From positions 1 through 64,000 of the forward strand of contig NW_023501090.1 in NCBI RefSeq assembly GCF_014066305.1: a stretch of 64,000 nucleotides of DNA, given 5' to 3'. Below are positions 43,452 to 56,102 of this stretch, one piece after another. Position 1 is the stretch's first letter. Every line of letters starts with the position of its first letter. Under the pieces are notes generated by a model, which was not told the DNA's origin, did not search any database, and saw only the letters and a program-made list of their open reading frames with translations. The position numbers and the translations under genes are program-made. The DNA is from Letharia columbiana (lineage: Eukaryota > Ascomycota > Lecanoromycetes > Lecanorales > Parmeliaceae).

Positions 43452-45050
43452 GAAGCACTCTCAAACCATGCGCATGGCCACAACCTCTTTGAGTCTTAGG
43501 CTTCGTCCATATATTCAATACTATTGGCGCTCAATGCCTTCCAGCTTTTGAGCTCCTCCCAAACAGAAGAAATGAAGAAAACGTCTCTACAAGGGCATCA
43601 CCGGACCCTTCTCGCACAATTCGCAGCAGCTTCGGTGACGAAGCGCTAGCTGTACTCCGAAGACACGGTACCCTCCGTCACAGCGTCACAAGGCCTGGTG
43701 CCAGGAATCGGCACTACCATCATCAGGAAATGTTACTAACGCAGGCGTCACAGCCTCGCCTGGCCTTACTCCTGCCCAGGATTGCGGATTTATCAGACGC
43801 CGGCCAGGCATGCTTCTGTCTACTTTATCGAGTATCTTGTGTACGGGGCCTCAGAAATAATGATTGAGCTCGTCTCGCTGAGACTTGTGTGACAAAACAG
43901 GACTTGCCGCTATGCTTCTACCTCAGACTCTAAAGCCGAAGGCTTCAAGTAAAAGGTGTGGAACTGGGCATTGCACTATCCGTGCATAAGATGGGGAAGA
44001 GCTCGATCAGGGTGTAGTATTCCATGATTGAGAGATTTTGTAACCTTGAATGAAGATCTTGAGCTCAATTCAGCTCTCCTAATCCACCAATTGAATTTTG
44101 AAATAGAGGTATCCATTGCGCTTCTGGTTAGTGACAGTGGCGTTAGCTCGGCTTCGTTGCCTACAAATCCCCCATCGTTCCCAAAGTTTTCTTTCCCTCA
44201 ATGCCACCATCTTCAAGATCTTATCTTCTCACCCGTTCCTACCAAGAGCTGAAGCTCTAAGAGGCTCTTCGGTCATCTATTCTACATCTTCTTCGGGATA
44301 CGTTACATTTCGTTTCAAAGTTCAATGGCGACGATTGTCATCTGATCATCTGACTTTTCCAAATCAAGGCACCAAGTATTCATCTCCGTTGCCCGGCATC
44401 TCCAGCTTGAACGGTGTCTTTCATATACATTTATATACCTTGGGTCTTCTGATGAGCCACGAAGAATTACCGTTTACCTATGGTTCGAATCCTCTTTGCT
44501 CGCCTCAAATGATTCAGATTTCCAACCTTGCCTCCCAACCGTCCTTTACCATCCTCGCACGTCCAAGTCATTCCACTTGCCCGGCGTTTGCCACTGTCTC
44601 TAACACTATCTCTCTGTATCTCAGCCTGGCTCATCGAATTTGCGTGGTGGACAAGGCCTGTCTTCCACCATCCGGAATGTCTTCCGCTCATAGTAGCACG
44701 AGTGATATAGCTCGTTGATGGAAGGACTTAATAGCGGGAATAACTACGTTTTACAAGGACAAAGACGATGTGAGCGTTCACGTTTGTTCGTTACGCTGTC
44801 CGTCATACTAACGACAGACAGAGCGACTTCTGGAGTGAGTTAGCTTCGAACGGAGTAACGCCGACCGAGGCGAGCAGCGTCAATTCCACCATACCATACT
44901 ATCGTTGCTAATGTTTGGAAGGCTCCAACTAAAGTACCGCTTGTTGCCGTCACCAGGGATGTCTTTCCTGCTGAAAATAATGGACACCATGGATCTTCTG
45001 TCAGTATTGGCAGACGTGATATCCTATTTGTTCCCAGTTTAATCTATTGA
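43452..45050. other. gene-poor stretch
   Basis: The 200-codon ORF at 44116-44718 has no domain and odd composition. Possible 5' exons of the gene at 45055 (ATG 44718; GTGAGC and GTGAGT donors at 44770 and 44836) could not be joined with confidence. Confidence 0.3.
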
Positions 45051-45054
45051 CCCC

Positions 45055-46415
45055 CTACAGCCATCTGATGAACCACCCGCTGCCAATGTTCCCATTGAAA
45101 AGGCTCCACCAAGCAAATCTGCCGCTCGCTTTGACGACACGCCGTCCCCTATGCGCGCCGATGGCAACAGCACCAATGTCAAGCCTCTGATCAGTCCCGA
45201 AGAAGTACCCCACGCTGATACGATTACTCCTCAGGATGTACGCCCTGCTTCTACAGATCCAACCCGAGAGGTACCCCGTGGCCCTATCACTGCACCTCGG
45301 CATGTACGTTCTGGTACTACGGTTCCAGGTCAGACAGCATCTCGGGATACCGTGAATCCAACTCAGGATGTACGCTCTGGTGCTAAGGCGTCACCTAAGG
45401 CCGGCGTCCATGTGAAACCAACAAATTTCAAGAACCGTCAAACGCAAAACGCTGGAGGACTGAAATCTTTCTTTGGTCGTGGAAGGTTCCCCAAGGAAAA
45501 ACCCCGCGATGCTATATGTGCATTTGAGGGAGTTCTATTGGGTACTCTGGCTCTTCCTAAGGCCAGTTTCGCCGCGGGTCTACCGTCAGCATCCGACGGG
45601 ACGGCCACTACCCTGACGTGAGAAAGGTCTATTGAGGAAGGAGAATTGACTGAGCCTCGACCGCTAGCACTTTTTCCAATCGTCCGTACTACCCAAAGCT
45701 TCGTCCCTCCCTCGGATTCAGATCAGTCGAACTCAGGTGAGCACTTGAGCACCAAGCCCGTAACGCATGTGCTGATAAGGTACAGCATCGATCGGTGAGG
45801 CCAAACGCAGGTGGCACGAAACAGAACGAAAGAGAGCAAAGGGCGAAAGCACCTAGACTCGACGCGACTGGTCATGACGAGAAGGCCATGCGCACCAATG
45901 CCCGGAAACTCGTTGATGACCCTCGCGCGCCAAAACCTCTACATGACCCAGCTACCATGACGCCGGGCCAGCTATTCAGGCATCTCCATCGCGAAAGGAC
46001 CCATGCTGGAGTCGCGATTAAACGCAAAGTTTCTATCATCATCAGCTCAAGTCTGAAATCTCAGCCCGCTCTCGAGTTTAAGGTCAAGCCTGCTCAAAAA
46101 GCCAAGCCCGCTGCATGTTTGTCTCGTTTCTCGTCCCCCTCACCCAAAGGTCGCATAGAAAGAAGAAGAACGACAGTGGTCTCTAATTCTTCACCTGATG
46201 GTGACGAGGATGCCAATTCTCTCGCACTGTCGGCGAACATATCGAAATTTTCTTATCTCCAGAGTCCGACGTTCAAGGACCAATGTGTATGCTACGGGAT
46301 GGTTCGTGCCAAAAGCAATCTACAAGCTAGTTGGCTCGCTCGCGGTACCTCAGCATTAGCAAAGAGTGCCCGAGAAGTCACTACCCCGCTCGACATCTGC
46401 CAAATCTATTCCTGA
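45055..46415 (+). CDS. possible multi-exon, disordered repeat-containing protein
   Basis: After a CCCTACAG acceptor near 45059 a frame runs PSDEPPAANVPIEKAPPSK to a stop at 45621, with three short repeats (TPQDVRPAS, APRHVRSGT, TQDVRSGAK). A second, basic Ser/Lys/Arg-rich frame runs 45795-46415 (MTPGQLFRHLHRERTH, SRFSSPSPKGRIERRR). Composition suggests disordered, possibly nuclear protein. Start, splicing between the two parts and family are unresolved; it may be a decayed gene. Confidence 0.35.
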
Positions 46416-47767
46416 GCCAAAAACCCCACGAGAAAAGAGCACATCATAGCCGTCCAAAAGCAGCAGAGATCAAGGAGCCGAGTTCTTGAGAACTCCACAG
46501 ACTGTGTGTATTGGAAGCTTGGATGCATCAGAGGGAAGCGGATCGTTTTTGACACAGAAAGACAGCGTTTCAAAGGTGGAGGGGACCCGAGATACCTTTT
46601 ACATCATAGGCTGTATTAATTTTTGATGTCATAACGCAAGAGCAAGATGGTTGGTTGGAGACGATAGGCGCCGTTGGACTGGAGGTCGTACTATCGTGAT
46701 GGGGAGGGACGGCCTGGAACGTGATCCGACCCATCGACAGACCGGCGGGTAGACATTGGACGGCGCGAGCTTCGACGACCATAACAACGTGGACCGAATC
46801 GGCGGGCTATGGGCCACTACGGCAGAGGAGAAGACCGGTTTTGAGCGCAGAAGTCATGCGAGCGAGGCGAAGCGTGGACGAGCTCGACGGGCAACTGACC
46901 GCTAAGGCAGAGGAGAAGTTGTTCGAGAGCAGAAGTCTTGGAAGGGAAGCAGAAGGTGGATGAGCTGGATAGGCGCGTGGAGCCTTATGGCTAGTTCTTT
47001 TGCGTTTTGGTTAGCCTACTCGCTTGAATGGATTTCGTCGCAGCTAGTAATTTTACCTCTACAAACCACGAAGAAGATCACCTTCAATGCGGGCCAACTT
47101 GAACCTCCCAAAACACCCTAATTACGAAGCATGAAGCGATTTTTTTTTCAAAAAGACTGGAGCCAGGATAAGCAGCCACTGGACAAGGTGACTGAGATGA
47201 TCCAAAGTACCACAGTATCAACCCAGGAAGACAAGCCAATGATCAACACGCAGGCATGGACCCCTAGGGAAAAGAAATCCGCGAAAACAATGCACGAGAC
47301 GATGAGCGTGCTGGGATCTCTCCAAGTTTGGATGAAATCTTTTTTGAAAGACGCTATGCCTCGACCAATGGTGGAGTGAAGTAGATTCTAGCCAAACCGT
47401 GCCAATCAAGAAATGAAACCATCTCCTCGTGCCACATTCACGCTCGATCAAACAGCTAACGTAGCAACAGGACTGAAGCCTCTGAGGATATAAGTCCACC
47501 ATCATCCGATCACGCAGACTACATCGGAAAAGACCCCCCTGTGAGTAGTCCTACCATTAACGCCTTTCACACTTACAGAAATCGAACCAGAGCGGTGGAA
47601 TACCGGCTCCCAAACAACGATTGCGAGGAGCAATCCCCATCATATAGCAATTGCACCTTGGAAAGGAGTGTTGCATAAGCAAGCATATGGCGTGGCGGCC
47701 TAGTGGGGACGATGCTGAGGATGGAAAAAGACGATCAAGCAGCTGACGCCTTGACCGTAGCCCTGCT
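46416..47767. other. gene-poor stretch with an 85-nt tandem duplication
   Basis: GGCAGAGGAGAAG-initiated units at about 46821 and 46906 are diverged tandem copies. An 82-codon ORF at 47131-47379 (+) is not otherwise supported. Confidence 0.35.
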
Positions 47768-48463
47768 TCAAAATCCGCCGGCGTCCGCTTTGATATCCGT
47801 GGTCGCAATCGTGGTAGCATCTTGGGCGAACCCCGTAAGCAGACGTGCCTCCGCGGCCGTCATACCCGGTGCCGCCGCGGGTGCAGGCATAGGGCTCGCC
47901 GACTGCGGAGGGAAATATTCCATCTCATGCCCCGGCGGTGGCGAGTATACCATCTGGGGCTGCGGTGTCGGCTGGGCTGCTGCAGCGGGGGTGGACGGGG
48001 CGCGGGCGGCTGACTCCTTGTCTTCTTGCACGAGCGCACAGCAGCAGCAACAGCATGAGGAGGAGCAGCAATCGTCGCTCCACGTTCCCTGGATCTGGTA
48101 CTGCGCGCGCATGTTGCTCCGGTTGGTGAACTGGTAGATTCCCTGGAGACAGCAGAGAGATAGGACGGCGTAGCCCATGCACTGAAAACCGAGACGTTAG
48201 CGGATGTATGTATCTCTTGTGGTTTTATGGGGTTCCACGCGTTGGGTATGGTGACCTACGGGACCATTGCAATTGGATGGAGTTTTGCCTGCTCGACGGG
48301 CTTTGATGTTGCCAAAGGTCATGCACGGACATATGAACGCTTTGCAACCTAAAGTGCGGGTCCCATCAGTACTGTCCGTCTGACGGTTTACTTCATTTCA
48401 TTGATACTGACATGTTCCGCATGGACTGCAGCAATCATCTCGAGGGTGTATCCAGCCAGCCAT
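47768..48463 (-). CDS. PLAC8-family (DUF614) cysteine-rich protein
   Basis: Exons 48412-48463, 48260-48348 and 47768-48181 with introns of 63 and 78 nt; 555 nt, 184 residues. The start MAGWIHPRDDCC leads into CSPCGTCCKAFICPCMTFG, the PLAC8 N-terminal Cys cluster; a hydrophobic stretch with GYAVLSLCCLQGI follows, then RAQYQIQGTWSDDCCSSSC and a run of six Cys ending in ALVQEDKE, the C-terminal Cys cluster. The last 80 residues are Pro/Ala-rich. Members are peripheral or membrane proteins affecting metal resistance or cell size (family knowledge); the role here is unknown. Confidence 0.92.
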
Positions 48464-50682
48464 TCTCCCTTGCGTTTCGACTGTATGTCTTTGCAATGGA
48501 TTGGAAACAGCTATTATATCCGCAAAGATGAGCCAAAGAGAAAACGGCCAAGGTTGGAGAAGAGCTCAAACGCAGCAGAAGTAGGCATTGTTGCATAAAG
48601 TGACGAACAAGAATTTTAAGTACCGTGCTACGGTCCATAATCAAGTCACACACTCGGCTCCGCGATGTCCGAGTAGCGAGAAAAGTGCGAGGCACGATCA
48701 AGGTTATTGGCTCGCACCGCTGCCATGGGATAAAAGTTCATTGAAAGCTGAAACTCGCCGTCACAGTACAGTGATGGGGGGGGTTGGGACCAATGGACAT
48801 GGTCAACAACCACTGCCAGGGCCCAGGCCCACCCCGCTTATCATCTGTATGGTATCATTGTTCCTCAATAGGCCTACTCAGGGACGGGGCTAAGCTCTAG
48901 CCACCACAACGTCTTAAGGTTATTTTGCACTGCAGGTTTCGTTGCAGGCGGGGACATTTTATTCACAATAAAGCCAATCAAGTAAGGGGGCCTAGAAACT
49001 GGGCACACAGAGGCTTACGACATACCGCCAGGCGCCGTCCACTGGTTTCCGTGATCCATTCATATAAACCTCCCGATATGCGAGTTGATAGGCTTGCGAT
49101 TGGCGAATCCATCTGACTGATATCGACTGATGCGCAAGCCATGCATGCTGCATGCACCTCGCCATCATGCGAGTCGATCAATCCGCCTAAGGTTACATCT
49201 TGCCCCGTGGGGTTAGTTTCAGTCAGATTTGATTGTCGAAAAAGTTGGAAGATGAGACTGGGGAACAGGAAGATGAGGCTGTGGATGATTGAAAGATTCT
49301 CCCACGTCAATAAGCTTTCAGATGATCATGTTGGCCCTGATCCCGATCATTCAGACTCATAGAACAATGATGACAGTAAAAAAAGACAGTATCTAGCTAA
49401 GTTATACAACCGAAGTCTTTGATCATTGGGGATGAATCGGGCCCTACAATAGATTAGCGTATCCTGGGGGTCATGTTGGTAATCCGAGCCCTACTTGGAG
49501 CAGTTTCCATGTTAGGCTACTGGCTCGCATGCGGCTATGAAACAGGAAACCATTGAAAGCTGAAAGCTCGAAGCAAGCATGCCATCGCTGGAACAGGGAA
49601 GATTGCGGCAGATGGGCTTCAGCCACCACAAACATGTTGGCATTAACGTTTCGACACGTCAGACCATGACATTGTTAGCACGGTACACTTACACAATAGT
49701 ACATACACCTCCAAGATTAAGAAAGCTCTGGGTTTTTCCCTGTTTCTTAGGATAATAAGAGGCGATGACAGTGAAGAAAGAAGGATTGAAGCGGAAGGTT
49801 TGAGGTTTGGGGATGAGGCTCCGCGGTTCCTTGGCAGGGTGCATCTACTCTATCCCGCTATCACATCGTCAGTAGGGTGGCACGAGTAAGGGGCAATATG
49901 GGTAGAAGAGGGTCTGTTGTATTGTGTAGGTGTCTAAGTGCTATTTGGCTATGGAATTATTTCGTGTCACAACGCTAGCTGCAAATGTACTAGCATGATA
50001 ATCGGCACACCCAAGTTTTACCTAGTGGGGGGGGCCGCCCACCGGATGAGTTGGAAGGTGCAGCCGGCTGCAGGCTAGCTATATGTGGTATAGGTGCTTG
50101 GCGATGGGGTTATACCTGCAGGAGGCTTCCATAGAATACATTATCCTTGCTACCCACTCCGACAGCTACCATAACTCTGGATGCTCCACGGCCTCTTCCA
50201 CAGAGTCCTCCACAGTCTTCTTCTTTTTTGCATTCCGTGATTGAGGCAACATACATTTCACTAGTCATCCCATCAGATCTCATGATGACCGATAGAACAT
50301 CTCTCTCTCGAGTGCCCGGATCAATGAGACCGCAAAGTCCGCGATCAAATCTAACCTCGCCTTAGGATATTAGATTCGCGCCCTGGGCAAGCCTACTCTG
50401 CATAGCTTTTAGCATAGGGAATTGAGTACGTTAAGGATGCACCTGAAAGAGCTGCTGTCTCAGATTAGAGAGAAGAGAAGTCCACGTTCGCGGGGCCAAC
50501 CAGGTCGAAGTGTACGCCGTACACTAGAGATGGCTGAGCCACGTGGCTGTGCCTAAGATTATTGATCAGGCTGAGCGCCACAATGCTTCAGGGCTCCAAT
50601 TCCTCAATCAATGTGGAAAACAGTACAGACAGAGGCATTATGCGGCTGTTCTCTTACGTGCTCTCAGTCCTTCCTCCGCAAC
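48464..50682. other. long gene-poor region
   Basis: Short ORFs only. No tRNA, repeat array or conserved coding segment recognised. Confidence 0.35.
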
Positions 50683-51145
50683 AATGACACCCGCGTTCGG
50701 CTTCTCAGTGGGGGATCTCATCAGCGCCATAGGTACGATCCCCTGCCACCGCTGTCCTGTCAATGGAGGAACGCTGATCTATGTGTGCTCGAAGGTCTCG
50801 TGAAAAGAGTCACCAAGGCGTTGAAGGAGACAGGAGGAGCTCCCACGGATTATCAATTAGTGGTCATCGAGCTCAAGGGTCTGAAGAGCATACTGCGACA
50901 CCTCGAGACATTGAAGCCCACCAAAGATAATGTCACCCACATCAACGCCACTGGCGGCATGGCTCTTGCGTGTCAGCTGCCTCTGCGAGGCTTCATGGTC
51001 AAGCTTGAAAAATTCGACTCTACACTGAGGCCATATGCGGACAAAAGATCGCTTGAGCGATGGTGAGGAAGTCGAGCGTTTACGGGCCATGGTTGCAGCA
51101 AAACCCATCAGCCTCAATCTCTTGCTCGCCATGAACACGTCCTAA
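50683..51145 (+). pseudogene. fungal STAND/ankyrin-type N-terminal domain, broken
   Basis: Exon 1 50683-50732 (MTPAFGFSVGDLISAI) and, after an intron of about 68 nt (GTACGA...TCGAAG), exon 2 with GLVKRVTKALKETGGAPTDY, LVVIELKGLKSIL and MALACQLPLRGFMVKLEKF. This is the typical N-terminal domain of fungal NLR-like or ankyrin proteins. It ends at TGA 51064-51066 in frame; the expected continuation (GEEVERLRAMVAAKPISLN, LLLAMNTS) is present in another frame to a stop at about 51145, so a deletion or frameshift near 51045-51060 broke the gene. No downstream effector or repeat domain remains. Confidence 0.6.
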
Positions 51146-52655
51146 GGCTCCACTGTTGTTGGGGTTTTAGTTCTTGGTTTGGAGTTATAGCAGTTCCGTC
51201 GAACGGTGTTGGCGAGGGTTAGGTTTGAATCCCCACCCCACTTTTTTTTTGGGGGAAAAATTTTTTTAATAGGGGGGTGTTGGGGGTATTTAGTTCGTAT
51301 TAGGTTCGATTCCTAATGGCGCTGGTACAATGGTGTTGCGGTGCTTTTTATTTTCCTCCACCAGAAGTGACAGACAGCCAAAGCTCACGGAAGATGATAG
51401 GCGAACGCTCACACACATGGGTTCCCGGCACCAAGAGAAGCACAGCGACCTGATGTCAATGGCTGCCGAGCATCGAGCTGCGTTGCACAAAGTGCAGATG
51501 TAGTGTCGTACTCAGATGATACCTTTAATTACGAGCAATGCTCAAGAAATCGAGGTACGCGGGCAGACTGCCCTATGGCAGAAGGAATCTTCAACCACCA
51601 CCAGAGACGGCTGTGAACGCACAGGCAGGTGTCTTGTCACCCACTGTTAACAGAACAGTCAGAGCGTAGACGAGCGTTTCTAACGTGCTGTGAGGTACGG
51701 AACACATCACCTTGATCTGCATTTGCGCTTCAATTCCATTGGCTTACAATCTCCATCCACAGATACCGGGCGTTCAAGATCCGCCTTCCGCCAACTCAAG
51801 GCCCTGGCGCCTCAACACGAGGCTCTAGAGATCTTGGTGATCGAGTTGCAGTTCGAGGATGGCAGTCCGTTAATTCATCATTTTCCGATGCAGCATGTCG
51901 CAGACCACCACTGGCTTCTTGGTTGTTGCGAAGTCTGAGAAAAGTGGAAGCTTCATCATCCCAAGGGGCTCTGATATATAACAGAGTAAGTGTAAACATC
52001 AAAGTCTCCTCACTCTATTGGATTATGATTTTCGCTGACACTAGATTCAAGCACCCCAACGGTCGCGATTGGCCTTTTCCAATTAGAATGTGGTTTTGAA
52101 ACCCAAAGACCCTCCTTGCTACTCTTGAAGCCGAGCATGTTCCCGAGCTTTGAGATCGAGGCCAATCACCTGCTTTCCATCTCATGAAGCTCGACTTTGC
52201 TGAAGTCCAGAACTCTCGGGTCATCTTCGCTGACTTCGATACTGACAGTCTAGATACCATGGACCTGGCGAATTAACGCTGCTGTGGGTCTTAACATTCT
52301 CACTTGTCAAGGGTTTGCAGGTTTGGTTCAACTTTGTTTTCATTTGTGTATCTGTCGATATATATACCTTTCGAGTGTACGTTTGGGAGGTAATCAATTC
52401 TTCAGACCTTTGACTCGGCTTTTTTGGAAACAAAGCATGGGATCTGTAGCGACAAGCGAAGCGAGCCAACGAGGTCGGATCGATACCAAATCATCATTAC
52501 AGAATTTGCCCACCCTATCCAGTTCAACTATGCTGAGAAGGAAACAGCGCCGTGTCATTGTGTTAGGAGCAGCCCCTACGGGAGCCCTGCGACAGCCCTG
52601 CGACAGCCCTACGGGGCCCTACAGAGGCCCTACGGGCAGGTATTTAGGTCCAAAT
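51146..52655. other. gene-poor stretch
   Basis: Poly-T/G/A run at 51240-51270; an isolated T-arm-like sequence at 51297-51315 without a tRNA around it. ORFs at 51690-51938 and 52284-52709 are unsupported. Confidence 0.35.
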
Positions 52656-52712
52656 AGGGGTGTCTGGCTGTCAAGCGCAGACACCCCCGGAACCAAGCTT
52701 TTTAGCTGAGTT
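52656..52712. repeat. stem-loop and dispersed repeat, copy A
   Basis: GGGGTGTCTG and CAGACACCCC form a 10-bp stem around a short loop (about 52657-52688). The right half plus flank (GCGCAGACACCCCCGGRACC, then a CTTTTT tract) recurs at 58782-58822. Confidence 0.6.
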
Positions 52713-52739
52713 GCTAACACATTGATGTAAAGATACGAT

Positions 52740-53160
52740 TAAGCTAACATTTATTCTACTTTTTACATCGTTAGATTATTAGAAAATAATAGATAACTTA
52801 ATTATAATTTAATATATAATATAAAAGATATTTATTATTCTATATATCTACGAGTAAAGGCCTAGAAATTAAATTCATAATTATTTTTTTAATTAGGACT
52901 GTCGAGTAAATTTGATAAGCGATCTTTAATAAGTGATATTTGAATTCTATTATCTTTACTCGTATTATAGAGTACAAGTAAAGGCCCATGAATTAAATTC
53001 ATGGAGTTGGATTTTTCTAAGTCAAATCGAATTTTAGCCCTAGCCCTAAGTCAAATCGAACTCTGATCGCTTGCTGTGCGTTTTTGACCTACTTCCACCA
53101 CTATAAAATTGATTTACGCTATCTATGTGATATATAGACACATATGTGTGGAGAGAGGCG
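52740..53160. other. AT-rich segment
   Basis: Strongly AT-rich, no ORF, two related GTAAAGGCC..GAAATTAAATTCAT blocks at 52853 and 52978. Looks like RIP-degraded repeat DNA. Confidence 0.55.
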
Positions 53161-53262
53161 CGCTAAGGCCTAATTAGGAAGGTGTATCGAGTGTGGAGGA
53201 TTAATCCGTAATAATCGCCCATAAAAAACAGAGAAAGGCCATATTCTTATGGCAAGAAGTAT

Positions 53263-53668
53263 CGAAATACCGGAAAGAAATGGAGACAACGTGTCAATTA
53301 GTGGTGTGAATCCCACAATATCTCCTGCCGCAATGAAATCTTTCGAATAATGAAATAGCTGTAGACATCGGACGGTTTCAATTCGTCCAAATATACATCG
53401 TCCGATGTTCCTCCTGCAGAGGCTCAATTGGCTGTGATCATCGCAGTAGATCCTCCTCTTGTGAGCGAAATACCGGAAAGAAATGGAGACAACGTGCCAA
53501 TTAGTGGTGTGAATCCCACAATATCTCCTGCCGCAGTGAAATCTTTCGAATAATGAAATAGCTATAGATATCGGACGGTTTCAATTCGTCCAAATATGCA
53601 TCGTTCGATGTTCCTCCTGCAGAGGCCTAATTAGCTGTGATCGTCGCAGTAGATCCTCCTCTTGTGAC
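53263..53668. repeat. tandem duplication of a 203-bp unit
   Basis: Units 53263-53465 and 53466-53668, both starting CGAAATACCGGAAAGAAATG and ending CCTCCTCTTGTGA. About ten differences, all transitions. Confidence 0.85.
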
Positions 53669-53689
53669 GTTATTGCAGTGATGTACCAT

Positions 53690-54860
53690 ATTAATGCAGT
53701 GGGGATGACAGGCCAAGTTGCAGTGGTGTTCTCCGCTTGCTGAGTGATGATTTGATGTGGAACCGTGGAGAGCATATGACGTGGGATCTTGGAGAGCTGA
53801 GCCGTGTTCTTGACGATGGTGGCCTTGTTGCCGCTTGATTTCTCCGCAGTGTTCTCCGCAGTGTTCTCCGCATTTGCCTGTTGTAGTTCCTCCTCTTACT
53901 TTTTAATGCAGTGGGGATGATAGGCTAAGTTGCAGTGATGTTCTCCGCTTGCTGAGTGATGATTTGATGTGGAACGGCCAAGTTGCAGTGGTGTTCTCCG
54001 CTTGCTGAGTGATGATTTGATGTGGAACCGTGGAGAGCATATGACGTGGGATCTTGGAGAGCTGAGCCGTGTTCTTGACGATGGTGGCCTTGTTGCCGCT
54101 TGGTTTCTCCGCAGTGTTCTCCGCAGTGTTCTCCGCATTTGCCTGTTGTAGTTCCTCCTCTTACTTTTTAATGCAGTGGGGATGATAGGCTAAGTTGCAG
54201 TGATGTTCTCCGCTTGCTGAGTGATGATTTGATGTGGAACGGCCAAGTTGCAGTGGTGTTCTCCGCTTACTGAGTGATGATTTGATGTGAAACCGTGGAG
54301 AGCATATGACGTGGGATCTTGGAGAGCTGAGCCGTGTTCTTGGTGCTGGGGGCCTTGTTGCCGCTTGGTTTTCCGCAGTGTTCTCCGCATTTGCCTGTTG
54401 TAGTTCCTCCTCTTGCTCCTCTTCTTATAGAGTATCAGACTGAGTGGCTAGCTGAGTGGCTGACTGAGTGGATGACTGATATGACGTGGGATCTTGGAGA
54501 GCTGAGCCGTGTTCTTGACGATGGTGGCCTTGTTGCCGCTTGGTTTCTCCGCAGTGTTCTCCGCATTTGCCTGTTGTAGTTCCTCCTCTTGCTCCTCAAT
54601 GTAGTGGGGATGACAGGCCAAGTTGCAGTGGTGTTCTCCGCTTGCTGAGTGATGATCTTGGAGAGCTGAGCCGTGTTCTTGACGATGGTGGCCTTGTTGC
54701 CGCTTGGTTTCTCCGCAGTGTTCTCCGCATTTGCCTATTGTAGTTCCTCCTCTTACTCCTCAATGTAGTAGGGATGACAGGCCAAGTTATAGTGGTGTTC
54801 TCCGCTTACTAAGTGATGATTTGATGTGGAATCGTGGAGAGTATATGACGTTCGAACGCG
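53690..54860 (-). repeat. complex tandem repeat array, possibly once coding on the minus strand
   Basis: Six to seven partial units sharing CAAGTTGCAGTGGTGTTCTC, CTTGCTGAGTGATGATTTGA, TGACGTGGGATCTTGGAGAG and TCTCCGCAGTGTTCTCCGCA. Block order varies (starts near 53710, 53927, 53978, 54188, 54241, 54616 and 54781). On the minus strand one frame stays open through most units (PHQIITQQAENTTATWP, NTAEKPSGNKATIVKNTAQL), suggesting expansion inside a former coding region. No known domain. Confidence 0.7.
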
Positions 54861-55114
54861 TTTGATGTGACTACAATATTTGAATATTAGTTTAACCCCT
54901 CTACCGCTAGCTTGAGAGGAGTATGTAGGGGAGGACGTATCCGTTCGGGCTCTTTTTGAGGGCCTTTCAACGCGTTTATGAGTAGTAGTAGGTAGCTGTT
55001 AGGCTCGCTTGCGGCCTCGATTGCTAGCAGTAGCGGATTCGCCGAGGGGTGGCTTGAGGGCGTCAGTAAGGGGCTCTAATTGGGCGAGGGGTACCGAAGA
55101 CGATTGTGTTCATA

Positions 55115-55165
55115 TTGGTGGAATTGGTAGAATTGGTAGAATTGGTAGAATTGGTAGAATAATGG
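55115..55165 (+). repeat. GGTAGAATT 9-nt microsatellite
   Basis: About five tandem copies of AATTGGTAG. Confidence 0.85.
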
Positions 55166-55199
55166 AAGAATAACAAACAGATGGAAGGATTATTATCCG

Positions 55200-56060
55200 A
55201 TCCCGGACGCGTCTGGTATGACTACCATGACTACCATATTTGAATGTTCATTTAATTCACCAATAGTAGGCTAAACTTCATTATTTTTACAGCGTTAGAA
55301 AGCGCACACCGAGTTCTACAATTTACGAAATTATGAAGAAACAGCATCCGTAGGGAGCTGGTTATTTCAGAGTGTAAAACTTCTACACACAAATTTTTGA
55401 TGAGGGAGCTCGGGAGGGCTAGCGGGCTGACTCAGTCAGTCTAGCCAAAAGGCGTAATAACCCCGAATTGATGATTGGCTGCACATACAAATTCAAGGTT
55501 TCCAAGCTCAGCCCTACCTTATTCTTTTATATATACTGATATTTCATTATCGTCGATCTTAAAAACTCTTTTCTAGAGCTCTAGCGTACTTATAATTTAT
55601 ACTTCGTATACTATAGCTATACTCTAATAATTGTAGTAAGATATTTCTATATAATACTCTCGCGACGATTTTTTAGAAATATAAAAATAGAGTCTTAGGC
55701 TCCGTAGAGGCATAACTCTAGCGAGTACGCTCGAAAGACTATGAATTGAACTAATTTTTTCTTTTTAGCCTAATATAGTACCCGACGGTGTCGAGATAGT
55801 ATCCGGATAATACTTAATACTCGAAGTTACCGAATCCACTCGGGGGTTGCGAAGTCAGTCCGAGGGTTGCGGGATCAGCCCGGGGCCGGCCCCGGGCGCC
55901 CCGAGCGCACCCGGAAATTCGAATCCGGCGGGCCGACCTCCCGAATTGTAATTGGAATCACATTATAGTAATAAGGATTAAAATAATAGGAACTTATATA
56001 GTCTCTTTCTTCTCGAGTAGAATATCGATGAGTTTAACAATTATCAGACATAAGATATAT
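55200..56060. other. AT-rich relic DNA with a GC-rich core
   Basis: AT-rich and without ORFs, except 55840-55945, which is GC-rich with the palindrome CCCGGGGCCGGCCCCGGG. The contrast suggests degraded transposon sequence around a segment that escaped or postdates C-to-T mutation. Confidence 0.45.
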
Positions 56061-56102
56061 CATGAATAACTCCGGCTTGCATAACCCAGAACGCCTCAGC
56101 AG

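Noticed and set aside
44116..44718. 200-codon + strand ORF
   Set aside because: No domain, no signal or membrane pattern, and composition typical of intergenic DNA.
51297..51315. T-arm-like sequence TTAGGTTCGATTCCTAA suggesting a tRNA
   Set aside because: No complementary acceptor stem, D-arm or anticodon arm is found upstream.
53581..54743. Several 60-80 codon Arg-rich ORFs (MRRTLRRTLRR...) in the repeat array
   Set aside because: They are alternate-frame readings of the tandem repeats and recur with every unit.
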